Shown here: positions 28,981 through 37,662 of the stretch, one piece after another | Numbering within the stretch: the first letter of the stretch is position 1 | Layout of the letters: every line of letters begins with the position of its first letter | Source of the DNA: Phycisphaerae bacterium | GTDB taxonomy: Bacteria > Planctomycetota > Phycisphaerae > Sedimentisphaerales > Anaerobacaceae | Reading direction: 5' to 3' | Length of the DNA: 38,234 bases | NCBI GenBank assembly: GCA_018055905.1 | Contig: JAGPGT010000002.1 | Span: 1-38,234, forward strand | Notes under the pieces: model-generated | The model's input: only the letters and a program-made list of their open reading frames with translations | The model's database searches: none | What the model was told of the DNA's origin: nothing | Position numbers and translations under genes: made by a program

Positions 28981-30234
28981 ATGCTGTGGATCGAGAACAT
29001 CATGTTGACGCTATCGCCCCTGGAGCGATGGGAAGCGGCGCGTCGGTTGAACACCGACCGCTCCTACAACGACAGCTTCACCGTTCTGGCGGGGATTCTG
29101 CTGGTGGTGCTCGTGGTGTTGCTGATCTGGGTCAGCTATACGCGGCGGGCGCAACGGCGCGCCCAGACCCGCGAGGTCTTCGCGGAGAACGCAATGCGAC
29201 GGGGGTTGGGAGCCCGCGATCGGCAGATTCTGCTGGCGATCGTGATGCGAAGCGGTCTGCGGCGGACGCAGGACGTGTTCACCGCGGTCGATGCGTTCGA
29301 TCGCGGCGCCTTGAAGCTGATTTCCGAATGCATGCGGACTCGTACGCCCGACGAGAACGAACACTTGCGGGCGGAAATTGGTCGTTTGAGAGAAAAACTG
29401 GGGTTCCAGATCGCCTCGCCCGTCGGTGGGATCGTAGGTTTGGGCCAGGCCAGCAGTCGGGACATCCCGATCGGCCGGTCCGTGGAACTGGTCCGCAACG
29501 GTTCGCCTGAAGAAGGGGTCGTCCGGGGCGACGTGATGAGAAACGATGAGATCGAATTCGCCATCATGTTGAAGGAACCTCTTGTCAGCAAACCCGGGGA
29601 CTCCTGGCGGGCGAGATATTACAGCGGCCTGTCCGCCTGGGAATTCGATACGTCGACGGTGCGATGCGACGGACGTAAACTGATTTTGAACCATAGCGAC
29701 ACCGTGCAGTCGACGAATCGCCGGCGCTTCCCTCGTGTGTCGGTTCGAGGTCACGCGTTGATCGCGTATTTGCCGTTTCGACAGGGACGCGTCTGCCGGG
29801 TGGACATGAGCTCCGATGGGATCAAGACGGTCTTGGGGGCGGCCGGCAACCGCCTGGAGAGCGAGACCCCGACCTTCACGGAAGGTCGCGTGACTGAATT
29901 GGCGGGTCCTGGATTGCTGCTCGACGCCCCGATTCAGGTGCATCCCGGAGATCGGGTTCTCGTGGTGTTTACGCTCGATCCCGGCATGGCACCCAGAGTG
30001 CCCGGTGGGTGGGGCACCATCGCGGCGATCGGCAAGGTCAGACACGGTCGCAGCACCGACAGCGGAATGTCGATCGCGGTGGAACTGACCGGGTTGACCG
30101 ACGCGGAGGTGGACGAACTTGCGTACATTACGGCCGAGATCTCCTCGCGGCAGGAGGAGACCGAAGGGCCCGGTGTGATTCCGGCGGCGGGTCTGTCTTC
30201 CCCCGTTTCGGCCGCAAACGGAGAATGGGCATAA
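28981..30234 (+). CDS. Membrane-anchored YcgR/PilZ-type flagellar brake protein
   Basis: A 417-residue protein with one membrane helix (34-53), a cytoplasmic helical linker (about 60-140), a YcgR-N/flagellar-brake-like barrel (about 160-240; IPIGRSVELVRNG, GDVMRNDEIEFAIMLKEP) and a PilZ domain (about 247-390). Both cyclic-di-GMP motifs are present: R248-R-F-P-R252 (RxxxR) and D275-M-S-S-D-G280 ([D/N]xSxxG). YcgR slows the motor when it binds cyclic-di-GMP, so this protein probably does likewise from a membrane-bound position. The ATG at 28981 has GGGGGA just upstream; a GTG at 28963 is possible. It sits between flgE and flgF, which is unusual. Confidence 0.85.
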   Translation: MLWIENIMLTLSPLERWEAARRLNTDRSYNDSFTVLAGILLVVLVVLLIWVSYTRRAQRRAQTREVFAENAMRRGLGARDRQILLAIVMRSGLRRTQDVFTAVDAFDRGALKLISECMRTRTPDENEHLRAEIGRLREKLGFQIASPVGGIVGLGQASSRDIPIGRSVELVRNGSPEEGVVRGDVMRNDEIEFAIMLKEPLVSKPGDSWRARYYSGLSAWEFDTSTVRCDGRKLILNHSDTVQSTNRRRFPRVSVRGHALIAYLPFRQGRVCRVDMSSDGIKTVLGAAGNRLESETPTFTEGRVTELAGPGLLLDAPIQVHPGDRVLVVFTLDPGMAPRVPGGWGTIAAIGKVRHGRSTDSGMSIAVELTGLTDAEVDELAYITAEISSRQEETEGPGVIPAAGLSSPVSAANGEWA

Positions 30235-30249
30235 CTTGGGGAATCTGAC

Positions 30250-30981
30250 GTGACGGACATCGGAGCCCAAATCAGCGCCAGCCTGAACGCCCTGACACGG
30301 GAGTTCGATATCGTTGCGCACAACATGGCCAACGTCAGCACCGTGGGCTTCAAACGCCGCTGCAACAGCTTCACAAAGGTGCTCGCGTCGCAGGAGAGTT
30401 CCCAAGACTCGGGCCCGGAGGAGTCCGAGCAAACCCAGGGCTTGTTCGATTTCTCACAAGGCAACCTACTGCCGACGGGGAGGACACTGGATCTGGCGTT
30501 GCACGGGCCGGGGTTCTTCGTGATCGAAACCCCGGAAGGCCCGGTCTATACGAGACATGGCGTTTTTCAGACGAATCAGAACGGCCAGATCGTGGACACA
30601 ACGGGGCGGATCGTGGCCGGGACCGCGGGACCGTTGATTGTGCCGCCGGAAACCGACGTGGGGGACGTGTACGTCACCGAAGACGGTCGTGTCCTTGCCG
30701 GCCAGGCGGAGATCGGCAAGCTTCGACTCGTCGAGTTCCTCAACAGCCAGAACCAGCTCGTGGCGGTGGGGCAGAATTGTTTTCAGGCCCCCCAAGACGT
30801 CACGCCGACGGAGGCTCTGAACGTGGTGGTCAAGCAAGGCTACCAGGAGGCGTCCAACGTGAGGCTCGTCGATGAGTTGGTGAATATGATCCTCGTGTCG
30901 AGGATGTACGAGGCGAATATGAAGTTGGTTTCCGTCAAGAAAGAGGCGTCAAGCGCCGCTCTCGGCGTCGCCATGGGATGA
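30250..30981 (+). CDS. flgF: Flagellar basal-body rod protein FlgF
   Basis: A 243-residue proximal-rod protein. The N-terminal motif is LNALTREFDIVAHNMANVSTVGFKRR. The central part has LDLALHGPGFFVIETPEGPVYTRHGVFQTNQNGQIVDT. The C-terminal rod coil is QGYQEASNVRLVDELVNMILVSRMYEANMKL. The GTG start has GGGGA seven bases upstream. It precedes flgG, its closest paralogue, which is the longer distal-rod form with FSLGEFHNT and LYAKMKEPG. The gap of 95 bases to flgG has no gene. Confidence 0.9.
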   Translation: MTDIGAQISASLNALTREFDIVAHNMANVSTVGFKRRCNSFTKVLASQESSQDSGPEESEQTQGLFDFSQGNLLPTGRTLDLALHGPGFFVIETPEGPVYTRHGVFQTNQNGQIVDTTGRIVAGTAGPLIVPPETDVGDVYVTEDGRVLAGQAEIGKLRLVEFLNSQNQLVAVGQNCFQAPQDVTPTEALNVVVKQGYQEASNVRLVDELVNMILVSRMYEANMKLVSVKKEASSAALGVAMG

Positions 30982-31076
30982 GAATGACCTCGCATAGATG
31001 ATTCACGGGAGATAACCAAGGGACGGTCTTGACGGCGGATCGCGGGTCGTCGGCCATAATCAATGGAGAAAAGCAT

Positions 31077-31862
31077 ATGCTGCGAGCGTTTTCCACCTCT
31101 GCCACGGGCATGATGGCCCAGGAGACCCTGGTGGATGTGATCGCCAACAACCTGGCGAACGTCAACACTACGGGTTTCAAACGCAGCCAGATCGAGTTTC
31201 AGGACTTGTTGTACGCCAAGATGAAAGAGCCCGGCACGGAAATCGCGCCGGGGGTCAACGCTCCGACCGGGATGGAAGTGGGCACCGGCGTTCGTGTGGC
31301 GTCCACGTTGCGCGTGTTCAGTCTCGGGGAATTCCACAACACCCAGCGCAGTATGGACATTGCCATCCGAGGGAACGGGTTTTTTCAGGTGCTCATGCCC
31401 AACGGCGATCTCCGGTACACACGGGACGGATCGCTGACAACCAACGCGAATGGACAACTCGTGACCCTGTCGGGATACCAGATCGAGCCGGCGATCACCA
31501 TTCCTCCCGACGCCGCGACGGTCGACATCGGCACCGACGGCGGCGTCAATGTCACGAATACCGAAGGCGTCCGCTCGGTCGTGGGGACGATTCAGATTGC
31601 CCGTTTCGTGAATCCTTCCGGCCTGATCAGTCAAGGCGACAATTTGTTCACCCCCAGCGACGCCAGCGGCCCCCCGGTGGTGGGGACGGCCGGACAGGAA
31701 GGTTTCGGAGAGATCCAATCCGGATTCCTTGAGAAGTCCAATGTCAACATGGTGACTGAGCTGGTGAATCTGATCACCGCTCAGCGGGCGTACGAGATCA
31801 ACTCCCGGGCGATTCGGGCCGGCGACGAGATGCTCCGCAATACGAGCAACCTCTTCCACTAG
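31077..31862 (+). CDS. flgG: Flagellar distal rod protein FlgG
   Basis: A 261-residue distal-rod subunit, the length typical of FlgG. It starts MLRAFSTSATGMMAQETLVDVIANNLANVNTTGFKRS at the ATG preceded by GGAGAA; the frame is open 16 codons further but that part looks non-protein. FlgG-specific features: FQDLLYAKMKEPG after the first helix, GVRVASTLRVFSLGEFHNT, then DIAIRGNGFFQVLMPNG. The C-terminal coil is EKSNVNMVTELVNLITAQRAYEINSRAIRAGDEML. It is followed after nine bases by flgA. Confidence 0.96.
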   Translation: MLRAFSTSATGMMAQETLVDVIANNLANVNTTGFKRSQIEFQDLLYAKMKEPGTEIAPGVNAPTGMEVGTGVRVASTLRVFSLGEFHNTQRSMDIAIRGNGFFQVLMPNGDLRYTRDGSLTTNANGQLVTLSGYQIEPAITIPPDAATVDIGTDGGVNVTNTEGVRSVVGTIQIARFVNPSGLISQGDNLFTPSDASGPPVVGTAGQEGFGEIQSGFLEKSNVNMVTELVNLITAQRAYEINSRAIRAGDEMLRNTSNLFH

Positions 31863-31871
31863 GGGATAGTC

Positions 31872-32861
31872 ATGGAACGTGAGCTCTTCTGCATCGTACT
31901 GGTGCTGTTAGTGGCGGGGGGGCCGGCGGTGTCTCCGCCCGCGGAAGGGGCGGAGTCCGCGGAGGCACTTCTGCAGGTTCATCTGCCTCGGGAAATCACG
32001 GTCCCCGGAAGTTTTCTGACGCTGGGCCAGATCGGCGTCCTTCGGGGCGATCCGTCACAGGTGGCTAAGGCCGGAGGAATCGGCCTGGGACAGCTCTCGA
32101 CTCCGGGACAACGCGTGGTGTTGGATCGCCCGACGATTCTCAGTCGGCTGGCCTCCTCGGGCATCCCGGCTGATCGGGTCCGGCTGACGGGCGCCGAGAC
32201 GGTGGCGGTTCGCCGTTTTCATCGGGTCATCAGCTCCGAGGAACTGATCGAGATCGGTCGCACGTTCCTGCGTCAGCATCCGCCGGCGCCGAGGATTCAT
32301 GATGCGGTTTGTCCGGTCAGGCCGAAGGAAGTGGTTCTGTCGTCGGACGTTGCGGATTTGCAGGTGTTGCCCCGGTTCATCCGGAGCCAGGCGCGCGGCC
32401 TGGTCGCTGTGCAGATCCTTGTGACCGCCGACGGAAACGAGGTGGGGGTTCGGGATCTTTCGTTCCGGCTCAAGTACCAAGTAAGGCGCGCGGTGACGAC
32501 CCGGGAGATCGCCGAAGGGACGGTTTTGACCCCGGAGGACATGAGGATCGAGACAATCGTGTCCGACCAGCCCGAGCCGGCAGGCTGGAGGGCGCCGTAC
32601 GGGTTCGTCGCGGTGCGCAAGCTGCCGGAAAACACTGAGCTTCGGTCGGATCTGGTCGTCGCCGCCCAGAGTCCGATCGTGGTTCAGCGCAACCGAGGCG
32701 TCGTCATTCGCATCGAACGCCCGGGCCTGACCATCACGGCCAACGGTACCGCTCTGCAAGAGGGGCGGGTCGGAGACCTTGTCAAAGTCAAGAACGCCGA
32801 CTCGAACCGGGTCATCGTGTGCAAAGTGAACGCCGACGGGACCGTCGAGCCGACGCTGTAA
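31872..32861 (+). CDS. flgA: P-ring assembly chaperone FlgA
   Basis: A 329-residue periplasmic protein with signal peptide (1-27, ending near AEGAES). The SAF/ChapFlgA domain starts near residue 200: REIAEGTVLTPEDMRIE, GFVAVRKLPENTELRSDLV, and the final VVIRIERPGLTITANGTALQEGRVGDLVKVKNADSNRVIVCKV, the FlgA hallmark. The extra N-terminal region (about 30-200) is longer than in the 219-residue E. coli protein. AGGGGAT precedes the ATG. The order flgA-flgH-flgI fits chaperone, L ring and P ring. Confidence 0.92.
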   Translation: MERELFCIVLVLLVAGGPAVSPPAEGAESAEALLQVHLPREITVPGSFLTLGQIGVLRGDPSQVAKAGGIGLGQLSTPGQRVVLDRPTILSRLASSGIPADRVRLTGAETVAVRRFHRVISSEELIEIGRTFLRQHPPAPRIHDAVCPVRPKEVVLSSDVADLQVLPRFIRSQARGLVAVQILVTADGNEVGVRDLSFRLKYQVRRAVTTREIAEGTVLTPEDMRIETIVSDQPEPAGWRAPYGFVAVRKLPENTELRSDLVVAAQSPIVVQRNRGVVIRIERPGLTITANGTALQEGRVGDLVKVKNADSNRVIVCKVNADGTVEPTL

Positions 32862-32884
32862 GAATCACAATCGAAAGGGAATCG

Positions 32885-33502
32885 ATGAAAACTCGAAAAG
32901 CATTCGTGTTCGCGACGCTCGTGGGGGTCCTTTCTTTGGGGGATCCGCTGTCCGCCGGGTCGATCTGGGGCAAACGCGACAAGAATGTCCCCACTGTCTA
33001 TGGCGACGACGTCGCAAGGAAGATCGGGGACATTCTCACGATCAAGATCGCCGAGGAAAGCACGGTGGACAACAAAGCCAAACGCGACCTCCAGAAGGAG
33101 ACGGAGAGATCCAGTGATTTCAACGGCCAGCTGAACATCGACCACATTCTTCCGAGCATCCCCGGCTTTCAGATGAACGCCGAGAGCAGCAACACGCTCA
33201 AGGGCAAGGCCGATTACAAGGATGAACGAAGCTTTGTGGATCGTGTCACCGTGGTGGTGCTGGACGTGTTGCCCAACGGGAACCTCGTCGTCATGGGTAC
33301 CCGCGACCGGAACATCGCAGGGGACATCCAGACCATCGAGGTCAGCGGTATCGTCCGTCCCAGCGATATCGCCTTCGACAATACGGTCAAGAGTGCCCAG
33401 GTCGCCAACTTTCACATCGTCATGAAGAACAGCGGCGTTGCGGCGGCCTACACCCGGCCGGGCTGGGCGGGACGGATCTTCGACATCCTCTGGCCCTGGT
33501 GA
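32885..33502 (+). CDS. flgH: L-ring protein FlgH, apparently non-lipidated
   Basis: A 205-residue L-ring subunit (VARKIGDILTIKIAEESTVDNKAKRD, FKGKG-like NTLKGKADYKDERSFVDRVTVVVLDVLPNGNLVVMGTRDRNIAGDIQTIEVSGIVRP split over about 107-165). It forms the outer-membrane bushing of the rod. AAAGGGA precedes the ATG at 32885; the frame is open upstream only because it overlaps the end of flgA. The signal peptide ends in LSAGS without any lipobox, and the whole protein has no cysteine, whereas E. coli FlgH is a lipoprotein. It is followed by flgI. Confidence 0.92.
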   Translation: MKTRKAFVFATLVGVLSLGDPLSAGSIWGKRDKNVPTVYGDDVARKIGDILTIKIAEESTVDNKAKRDLQKETERSSDFNGQLNIDHILPSIPGFQMNAESSNTLKGKADYKDERSFVDRVTVVVLDVLPNGNLVVMGTRDRNIAGDIQTIEVSGIVRPSDIAFDNTVKSAQVANFHIVMKNSGVAAAYTRPGWAGRIFDILWPW

Positions 33503-33540
33503 TCAGTTGTTAAACGGTTTTCCCGTGGAGTGCATCAGGA

Positions 33541-34662
33541 ATGACGCGTGGTTCCAGGATTTTGGCTTTCTTGGCGGTGGTGATGTCGTGGCTCTTCCTC
33601 CCCGGGGTGGGGCGGGGGGAACGCATCAAAGATATCGTCGAGATCCAGGGTATACGCAGCAACCCCTTGTCCGGCATCGGACTGGTGGTCGGGTTGGCGG
33701 GCACGGGGGACAAGACCTTGCTTTCTCGTCAGATGTTGACCAACGTGCTTCGCGACTCCGGACTGGTCTTGGCGCCGTCGGATCTGACGGGAGGAAATGT
33801 GGCGGTGGTTATGGTGACCGCGGAATTGGGGCCGTTCGACCGCGAGGGTATGAGGATCGACGTCGATGTCTCCTCGATCGGCGACGCGGAAACTCTGCAA
33901 GGGGCCATGTTGCTGCCGACTCCGTTGCGGGGGCTGGACGGCCAGGTGTACGCCGTGGCGCAGGGAGGCGTATCGCTCGGCGGCTGGTCCACCTCCGGCA
34001 ACCAGGCCACTTTGTCGAAGAACCATCAGACCGTCGGGCGGATTCCGGACGGTGCCATCGTCGAACGCTCCGAATTGGCCACCTTCATCGAACAAGCGGC
34101 CGGACTACGATATCTCACGTTGACTCTCCGTAACAGCGACTTCACAACCGCCCAGCGGATCAGCGACGCCATCAACAAGACGTATCCAGGGATCTCGATG
34201 GTACTCGATGCAGGCGCGGTCCGCGTCGGTGTGCCTGCCGAGATCCCCGCGGCGCGCATCGTTTCCTTTATCGACGAAATTACCCTCAAAGAGGTGACCG
34301 TCGACGTGCCGGCGACGGTTGTCATCAACGAACGCACCGGTACGATCGTCGTGGGCGAGAACGTCGGGATTTCCTCCGTGGCCATCGCGCAGGGCAGCCT
34401 GGTGGTCAAGGTGAAGGAATCGGCCGAGGTTTCCCAGCCGACCACGCCTTTTACGGAAGGCGCCACCACGGCCGTGATCCCGGACACCTCGTTGGATGTG
34501 CAGGAACAGAACGCGTATCTGATCCCCATGGCCAGAACGGTGACCGTGTCGGAACTGGCCAAGGCGCTCAACGCGATCGGAGCCTCGCCTCGGGATCTGA
34601 TCGCGATTTTCAACGCTCTGAAGAAGGCGGGAGCCTTGCAGGCGAAGCTGATCCTCATGTAG
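33541..34662 (+). CDS. flgI: P-ring protein FlgI
   Basis: A 373-residue periplasmic P-ring subunit. Signal peptide about 1-26, then ERIKDIVEIQGIRSNPLSGIGLVVGLAGTGDK, the family start. Further motifs: DVDVSSIGDAETLQGAMLLPTPLRG, QGGVSLGG, NERTGTIVVGENVGISSVAIAQGSL, and SELAKALNAIGASPRDLIAIFNALKKAGALQAKLILM at the end. Normal family length. The ATG has GGAGTG eight bases upstream. It needs FlgA for assembly; both are encoded together here. Confidence 0.97.
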   Translation: MTRGSRILAFLAVVMSWLFLPGVGRGERIKDIVEIQGIRSNPLSGIGLVVGLAGTGDKTLLSRQMLTNVLRDSGLVLAPSDLTGGNVAVVMVTAELGPFDREGMRIDVDVSSIGDAETLQGAMLLPTPLRGLDGQVYAVAQGGVSLGGWSTSGNQATLSKNHQTVGRIPDGAIVERSELATFIEQAAGLRYLTLTLRNSDFTTAQRISDAINKTYPGISMVLDAGAVRVGVPAEIPAARIVSFIDEITLKEVTVDVPATVVINERTGTIVVGENVGISSVAIAQGSLVVKVKESAEVSQPTTPFTEGATTAVIPDTSLDVQEQNAYLIPMARTVTVSELAKALNAIGASPRDLIAIFNALKKAGALQAKLILM

Positions 34663-34672
34663 GAGTGGTCCA

Positions 34673-35092
34673 ATGGATGGTGTCGAATCGATAGGAATGC
34701 CGGGATCTCTGCCTCTGACGCAAACGCCCGATCGGACTCCGTACAGCATTTCCCTCCGCTTGCGGAACAACGCTCAGGCAATCGAGGGAACGCAGAACGC
34801 CGAGCCGGTCGCGTCAGCCCCTCAGAACGACGAGAAACAAAAGCAGATCGGGAGGGACTTTGAATCGGTTCTTTTGACGAAGCTGTTCGAACAAGTGCAG
34901 AACTCGATCGAAGACAGCGGTTTCGACGACCAGGACAGTGGATCGCAGCAGGTGCGAGGCATGTTCTGGCTTTACCTCGCTCAGGACGTCGCCGACAAGG
35001 GCGGCTTCGGACTCTGGAAAGATGTCTACCGGTACATCAAGCAGATGCAGGGCCCTGTGGACCCCGCAGGATCGATTGACGAGGAATTATAA
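34673..35092 (+). CDS. flgJ: Rod-binding protein FlgJ, N-terminal (rod cap) domain only
   Basis: A 139-residue protein matching the FlgJ rod-binding domain: GRDFESVLLTKLFEQVQNSI, then RGMFWLYLAQDVADKGGFGLWKDVYRYI. The enterobacterial C-terminal muramidase domain is absent, as in many bacteria where a separate enzyme opens the peptidoglycan. The first 50 residues are disordered. AGGAGTGG lies before the ATG. It stands between flgI and flgN, with the flgN ribosome site inside its last codons. Confidence 0.88.
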   Translation: MDGVESIGMPGSLPLTQTPDRTPYSISLRLRNNAQAIEGTQNAEPVASAPQNDEKQKQIGRDFESVLLTKLFEQVQNSIEDSGFDDQDSGSQQVRGMFWLYLAQDVADKGGFGLWKDVYRYIKQMQGPVDPAGSIDEEL

Positions 35093-35094
35093 CG

Positions 35095-35649
35095 ATGGCA
35101 TTGGCGAAAGCAAAAGGAGATCTTCGACGGGGCAGGCCGGATCCGGAGATTCAAACGCGAGTGGCGGCGTTGTTGGAAGTGCTCGATGAGGACATTCGAC
35201 ATATCGAGGCCACCTTGTTGCGGCTTGACGCGCTTCGCGGTTTCCTGATCAAACGGGACGACGAATCGCTCCAGCAGCAGTTGCTGGAGATTCACGAACA
35301 GGCACAGGCCTACGCCGTCACCGAGCGTCGGCGGCAGGAGTTGCGCAGGGAATTGGCGACGATTTTGGGACTGCCTGAGACCGATTTGACGTTGTCGGGG
35401 TTGTTGTCGCGACTGGCGGAGTCGGAGCGATCGGCGCTGGCGGAGCGTCAGGCGAGACTGAAAGTCTTGATTGCCCGCTTGAGACGAGAGCATACTCTGA
35501 CGAGCCTATTGATCGCGGACTGCGCGAAATTCAATCGGTCGTTGTTGCGCGTTTTTCTCGGGCCGGACGGCAAGGCGGGTACGACCTACAGTCCCACGGG
35601 CACTGCCCGACACTCGACGGGAGTGGCGTTGTTGAACATGCAGTTTTGA
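35095..35649 (+). CDS. flgN: FlgN-family export chaperone
   Basis: A 184-residue, largely helical protein: RVAALLEVLDEDIRHIEATLLRLDALRGFLIKRDDESLQQQLLEIHEQAQ, then LRRELATILGLP, then a long helix and an NRSLLRVFLG segment before a Gly/Thr tail. This is the FlgN pattern; FlgN binds the C-terminal ends of FlgK and FlgL and brings them to FlhA. It directly precedes flgK and flgL, which supports the call. The ribosome site GAGGAATT overlaps the flgJ stop, so the two are coupled. Confidence 0.82.
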   Translation: MALAKAKGDLRRGRPDPEIQTRVAALLEVLDEDIRHIEATLLRLDALRGFLIKRDDESLQQQLLEIHEQAQAYAVTERRRQELRRELATILGLPETDLTLSGLLSRLAESERSALAERQARLKVLIARLRREHTLTSLLIADCAKFNRSLLRVFLGPDGKAGTTYSPTGTARHSTGVALLNMQF

Positions 35650-35682
35650 CGGTCCGGCGGATGCCGCGATCAGGATGGAACG

Positions 35683-37653
35683 ATGCAGAATTTTTCGATA
35701 GGACTCAGTGGTCTCAATGCCGCGTCCAGCGCGTTGGAGGTGATCGGAAACAACATCGCCAACGCCTCGACGGCGGGGTACCATCGTCAGAGAGTGGAGC
35801 TCACTCCGACGACTTACGGCAGGATGGCTCAGAATGCCGTCGGGGCCGGAGTGGACATCGCGGGCGTAACGCGGCTGATCGACAAGCTGCTGGAGGCCGA
35901 GATCATGCAGCAAGGCTCCAGTTACGAGCAGATCTCGCAGGAACTGTCCATTCTGACCGCGGTGGAGACGACGTTCGGTGAATTTGCCGAAGGCAGCGGT
36001 CTGAACGCGACGATCGACGCGTTTTTCGACTCTTTGCGAGGGTTGGCCGCCCATCCTTTGGAGCGAGTGTGGCGCAACGACGTGGTCAGTTGCGCCGAGG
36101 TCATGTGTAGCGAATTCCGACGCATGGGGGCTTCCCTGAGCAACCTTGAGGACCAGGTTGTGCTCGAGGCGAAAAACACCGGCGAATCGATCAACTCTCT
36201 GATCAAACAGATCGCCGAACTCAACGGCAAGATTCAAGTCATCGAGATCAGCCAGGGACAGGCCAACAACCTCCGCGATCACCGAGACCAATTGATCGTG
36301 GAGCTGGCAAAGCTGGCAAGCGTGGAGACAACGGATCGGGAACATGGCATCGTCGATGTCTCCATGGGGGGGCTGCCGATCGTCACGGGAGCGATCACCG
36401 TGGAGATCCAGGTCGGATTGCGGGACGACGGTTCCCTCGGAGTCTCGGCGGGCAACAGCAACGGTTACGGGATCACCGTGCAGGGCGGTCGGCTCGGCGG
36501 CCTGATGTCGTTGAAGAACGAGTTGCTCCAGGGGATCGCGACCGATCTGGACCATCTGGCCCAAGAGATCGTCGCCAGCGTCAATCAAATCCATGTGCAG
36601 GGATTGGGCGTCAGCGGCTCGTTCACAGAGCTCAGCGGGGGGACCCTCGATGCCACTTCCTTGGTCGGCAAGGACGCCAGGGTGAAGGACGGAACGTTCT
36701 ACATCCGCGTGACAAACACTGCCACGGGGGAAATCAACCGCTATGAGATCGACGTGAACGCTTCGGGCGCCTCGCCCGACACGTCGCAGACGATCGCCGC
36801 GAAGATCAACGCGATTCCGGGCCTGAATGCTTCGATTCTCTCGTCTCGTCTGCACATTGTGGCCGATTTAGGATACAAATTCGATTTTGTTCCGGCCGTC
36901 ATGTCGGAGCCTACAGCCGTTGCGTTCACCGGGAGTTCGCCTCCTACCGTTACTCTCTCGGGCATCTACAAGGGAGACCAGAACGACACGTTCACCTTCA
37001 CGGTAGTCGGTACCGGAACCGTCGGAAACGGCAACCTCCGGCTCGACGTGACCGACGGCAACGGAGATCTGGTCAGTACGGTCAACATCGGTGGGGGGTA
37101 TGCCGCCGGCGACGTCATCGAACTTTTCAACGGCATTCAGATCTCCATCAGCACCGGGAATCTGAACGCAGGGGATTTCTTCCAGACACTGGGGTTGGCC
37201 AGCTCCGACACCTCAGGGTTTCTGGCGGCCGCAGGCATGAATACGTTCTTTTCGGGCGACAGCGCCGGAAAGATGCAACTTGTGGACAGCATTGCCGGAA
37301 CGCCGGACCGGATCGCCACTGCGTATGGTGCGGATCTGACCGATAACATCGCGGCCCTGCGTCTGGCGGCGGTGCGGGATCAGGGATTAGACGGTCTTAC
37401 CGGCATGACCCCCAGCGAGTACTACCATCGCATCGTGGCCAACATCGGCCAACAGGTCGATCTGCGGGAATCCCGACAGTCCAATGTGGAAGCGATGATT
37501 CAAAACCTCGAAAACCGGCGGAGCGAAATCAGCGACGTCAACATCAACGATGAAGCGGCCCAGTTGATGATCTTCGAGAAGATGTTTCAGGCCGTGGCCA
37601 AGTATCTGACCACTCTTCAGTCGATTATGAACACATTGATGGGGATGGTTTGA
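35683..37653 (+). CDS. flgK: Hook-filament junction protein FlgK (HAP1)
   Basis: A 656-residue junction protein. The N-terminal coil is FSIGLSGLNAASSALEVIGNNIANASTAGYHRQRVEL, and the FlgK-specific helical region follows (SILTAVETTFGEFAEGSGLNATIDAFFDSLRGLAAHP, NLRDHRDQLIVELAKLASVE). A large variable region (about 270-540) precedes the C-terminal NVNDEAAQLMIFEKMFQAVAKYLTTLQSIMNTLM-like coil. It is longer than Salmonella FlgK (553). AGGATGG precedes the ATG. flgL follows after nine bases. Confidence 0.95.
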   Translation: MQNFSIGLSGLNAASSALEVIGNNIANASTAGYHRQRVELTPTTYGRMAQNAVGAGVDIAGVTRLIDKLLEAEIMQQGSSYEQISQELSILTAVETTFGEFAEGSGLNATIDAFFDSLRGLAAHPLERVWRNDVVSCAEVMCSEFRRMGASLSNLEDQVVLEAKNTGESINSLIKQIAELNGKIQVIEISQGQANNLRDHRDQLIVELAKLASVETTDREHGIVDVSMGGLPIVTGAITVEIQVGLRDDGSLGVSAGNSNGYGITVQGGRLGGLMSLKNELLQGIATDLDHLAQEIVASVNQIHVQGLGVSGSFTELSGGTLDATSLVGKDARVKDGTFYIRVTNTATGEINRYEIDVNASGASPDTSQTIAAKINAIPGLNASILSSRLHIVADLGYKFDFVPAVMSEPTAVAFTGSSPPTVTLSGIYKGDQNDTFTFTVVGTGTVGNGNLRLDVTDGNGDLVSTVNIGGGYAAGDVIELFNGIQISISTGNLNAGDFFQTLGLASSDTSGFLAAAGMNTFFSGDSAGKMQLVDSIAGTPDRIATAYGADLTDNIAALRLAAVRDQGLDGLTGMTPSEYYHRIVANIGQQVDLRESRQSNVEAMIQNLENRRSEISDVNINDEAAQLMIFEKMFQAVAKYLTTLQSIMNTLMGMV

Positions 37654-37662
37654 AAGGCGATC

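Noticed and set aside
31028-31070. TTGACG ... CATAAT as a sigma-70 promoter before flgG
   Set aside because: The spacer is about 20 bases, and flgG is well explained as part of the flgD operon.
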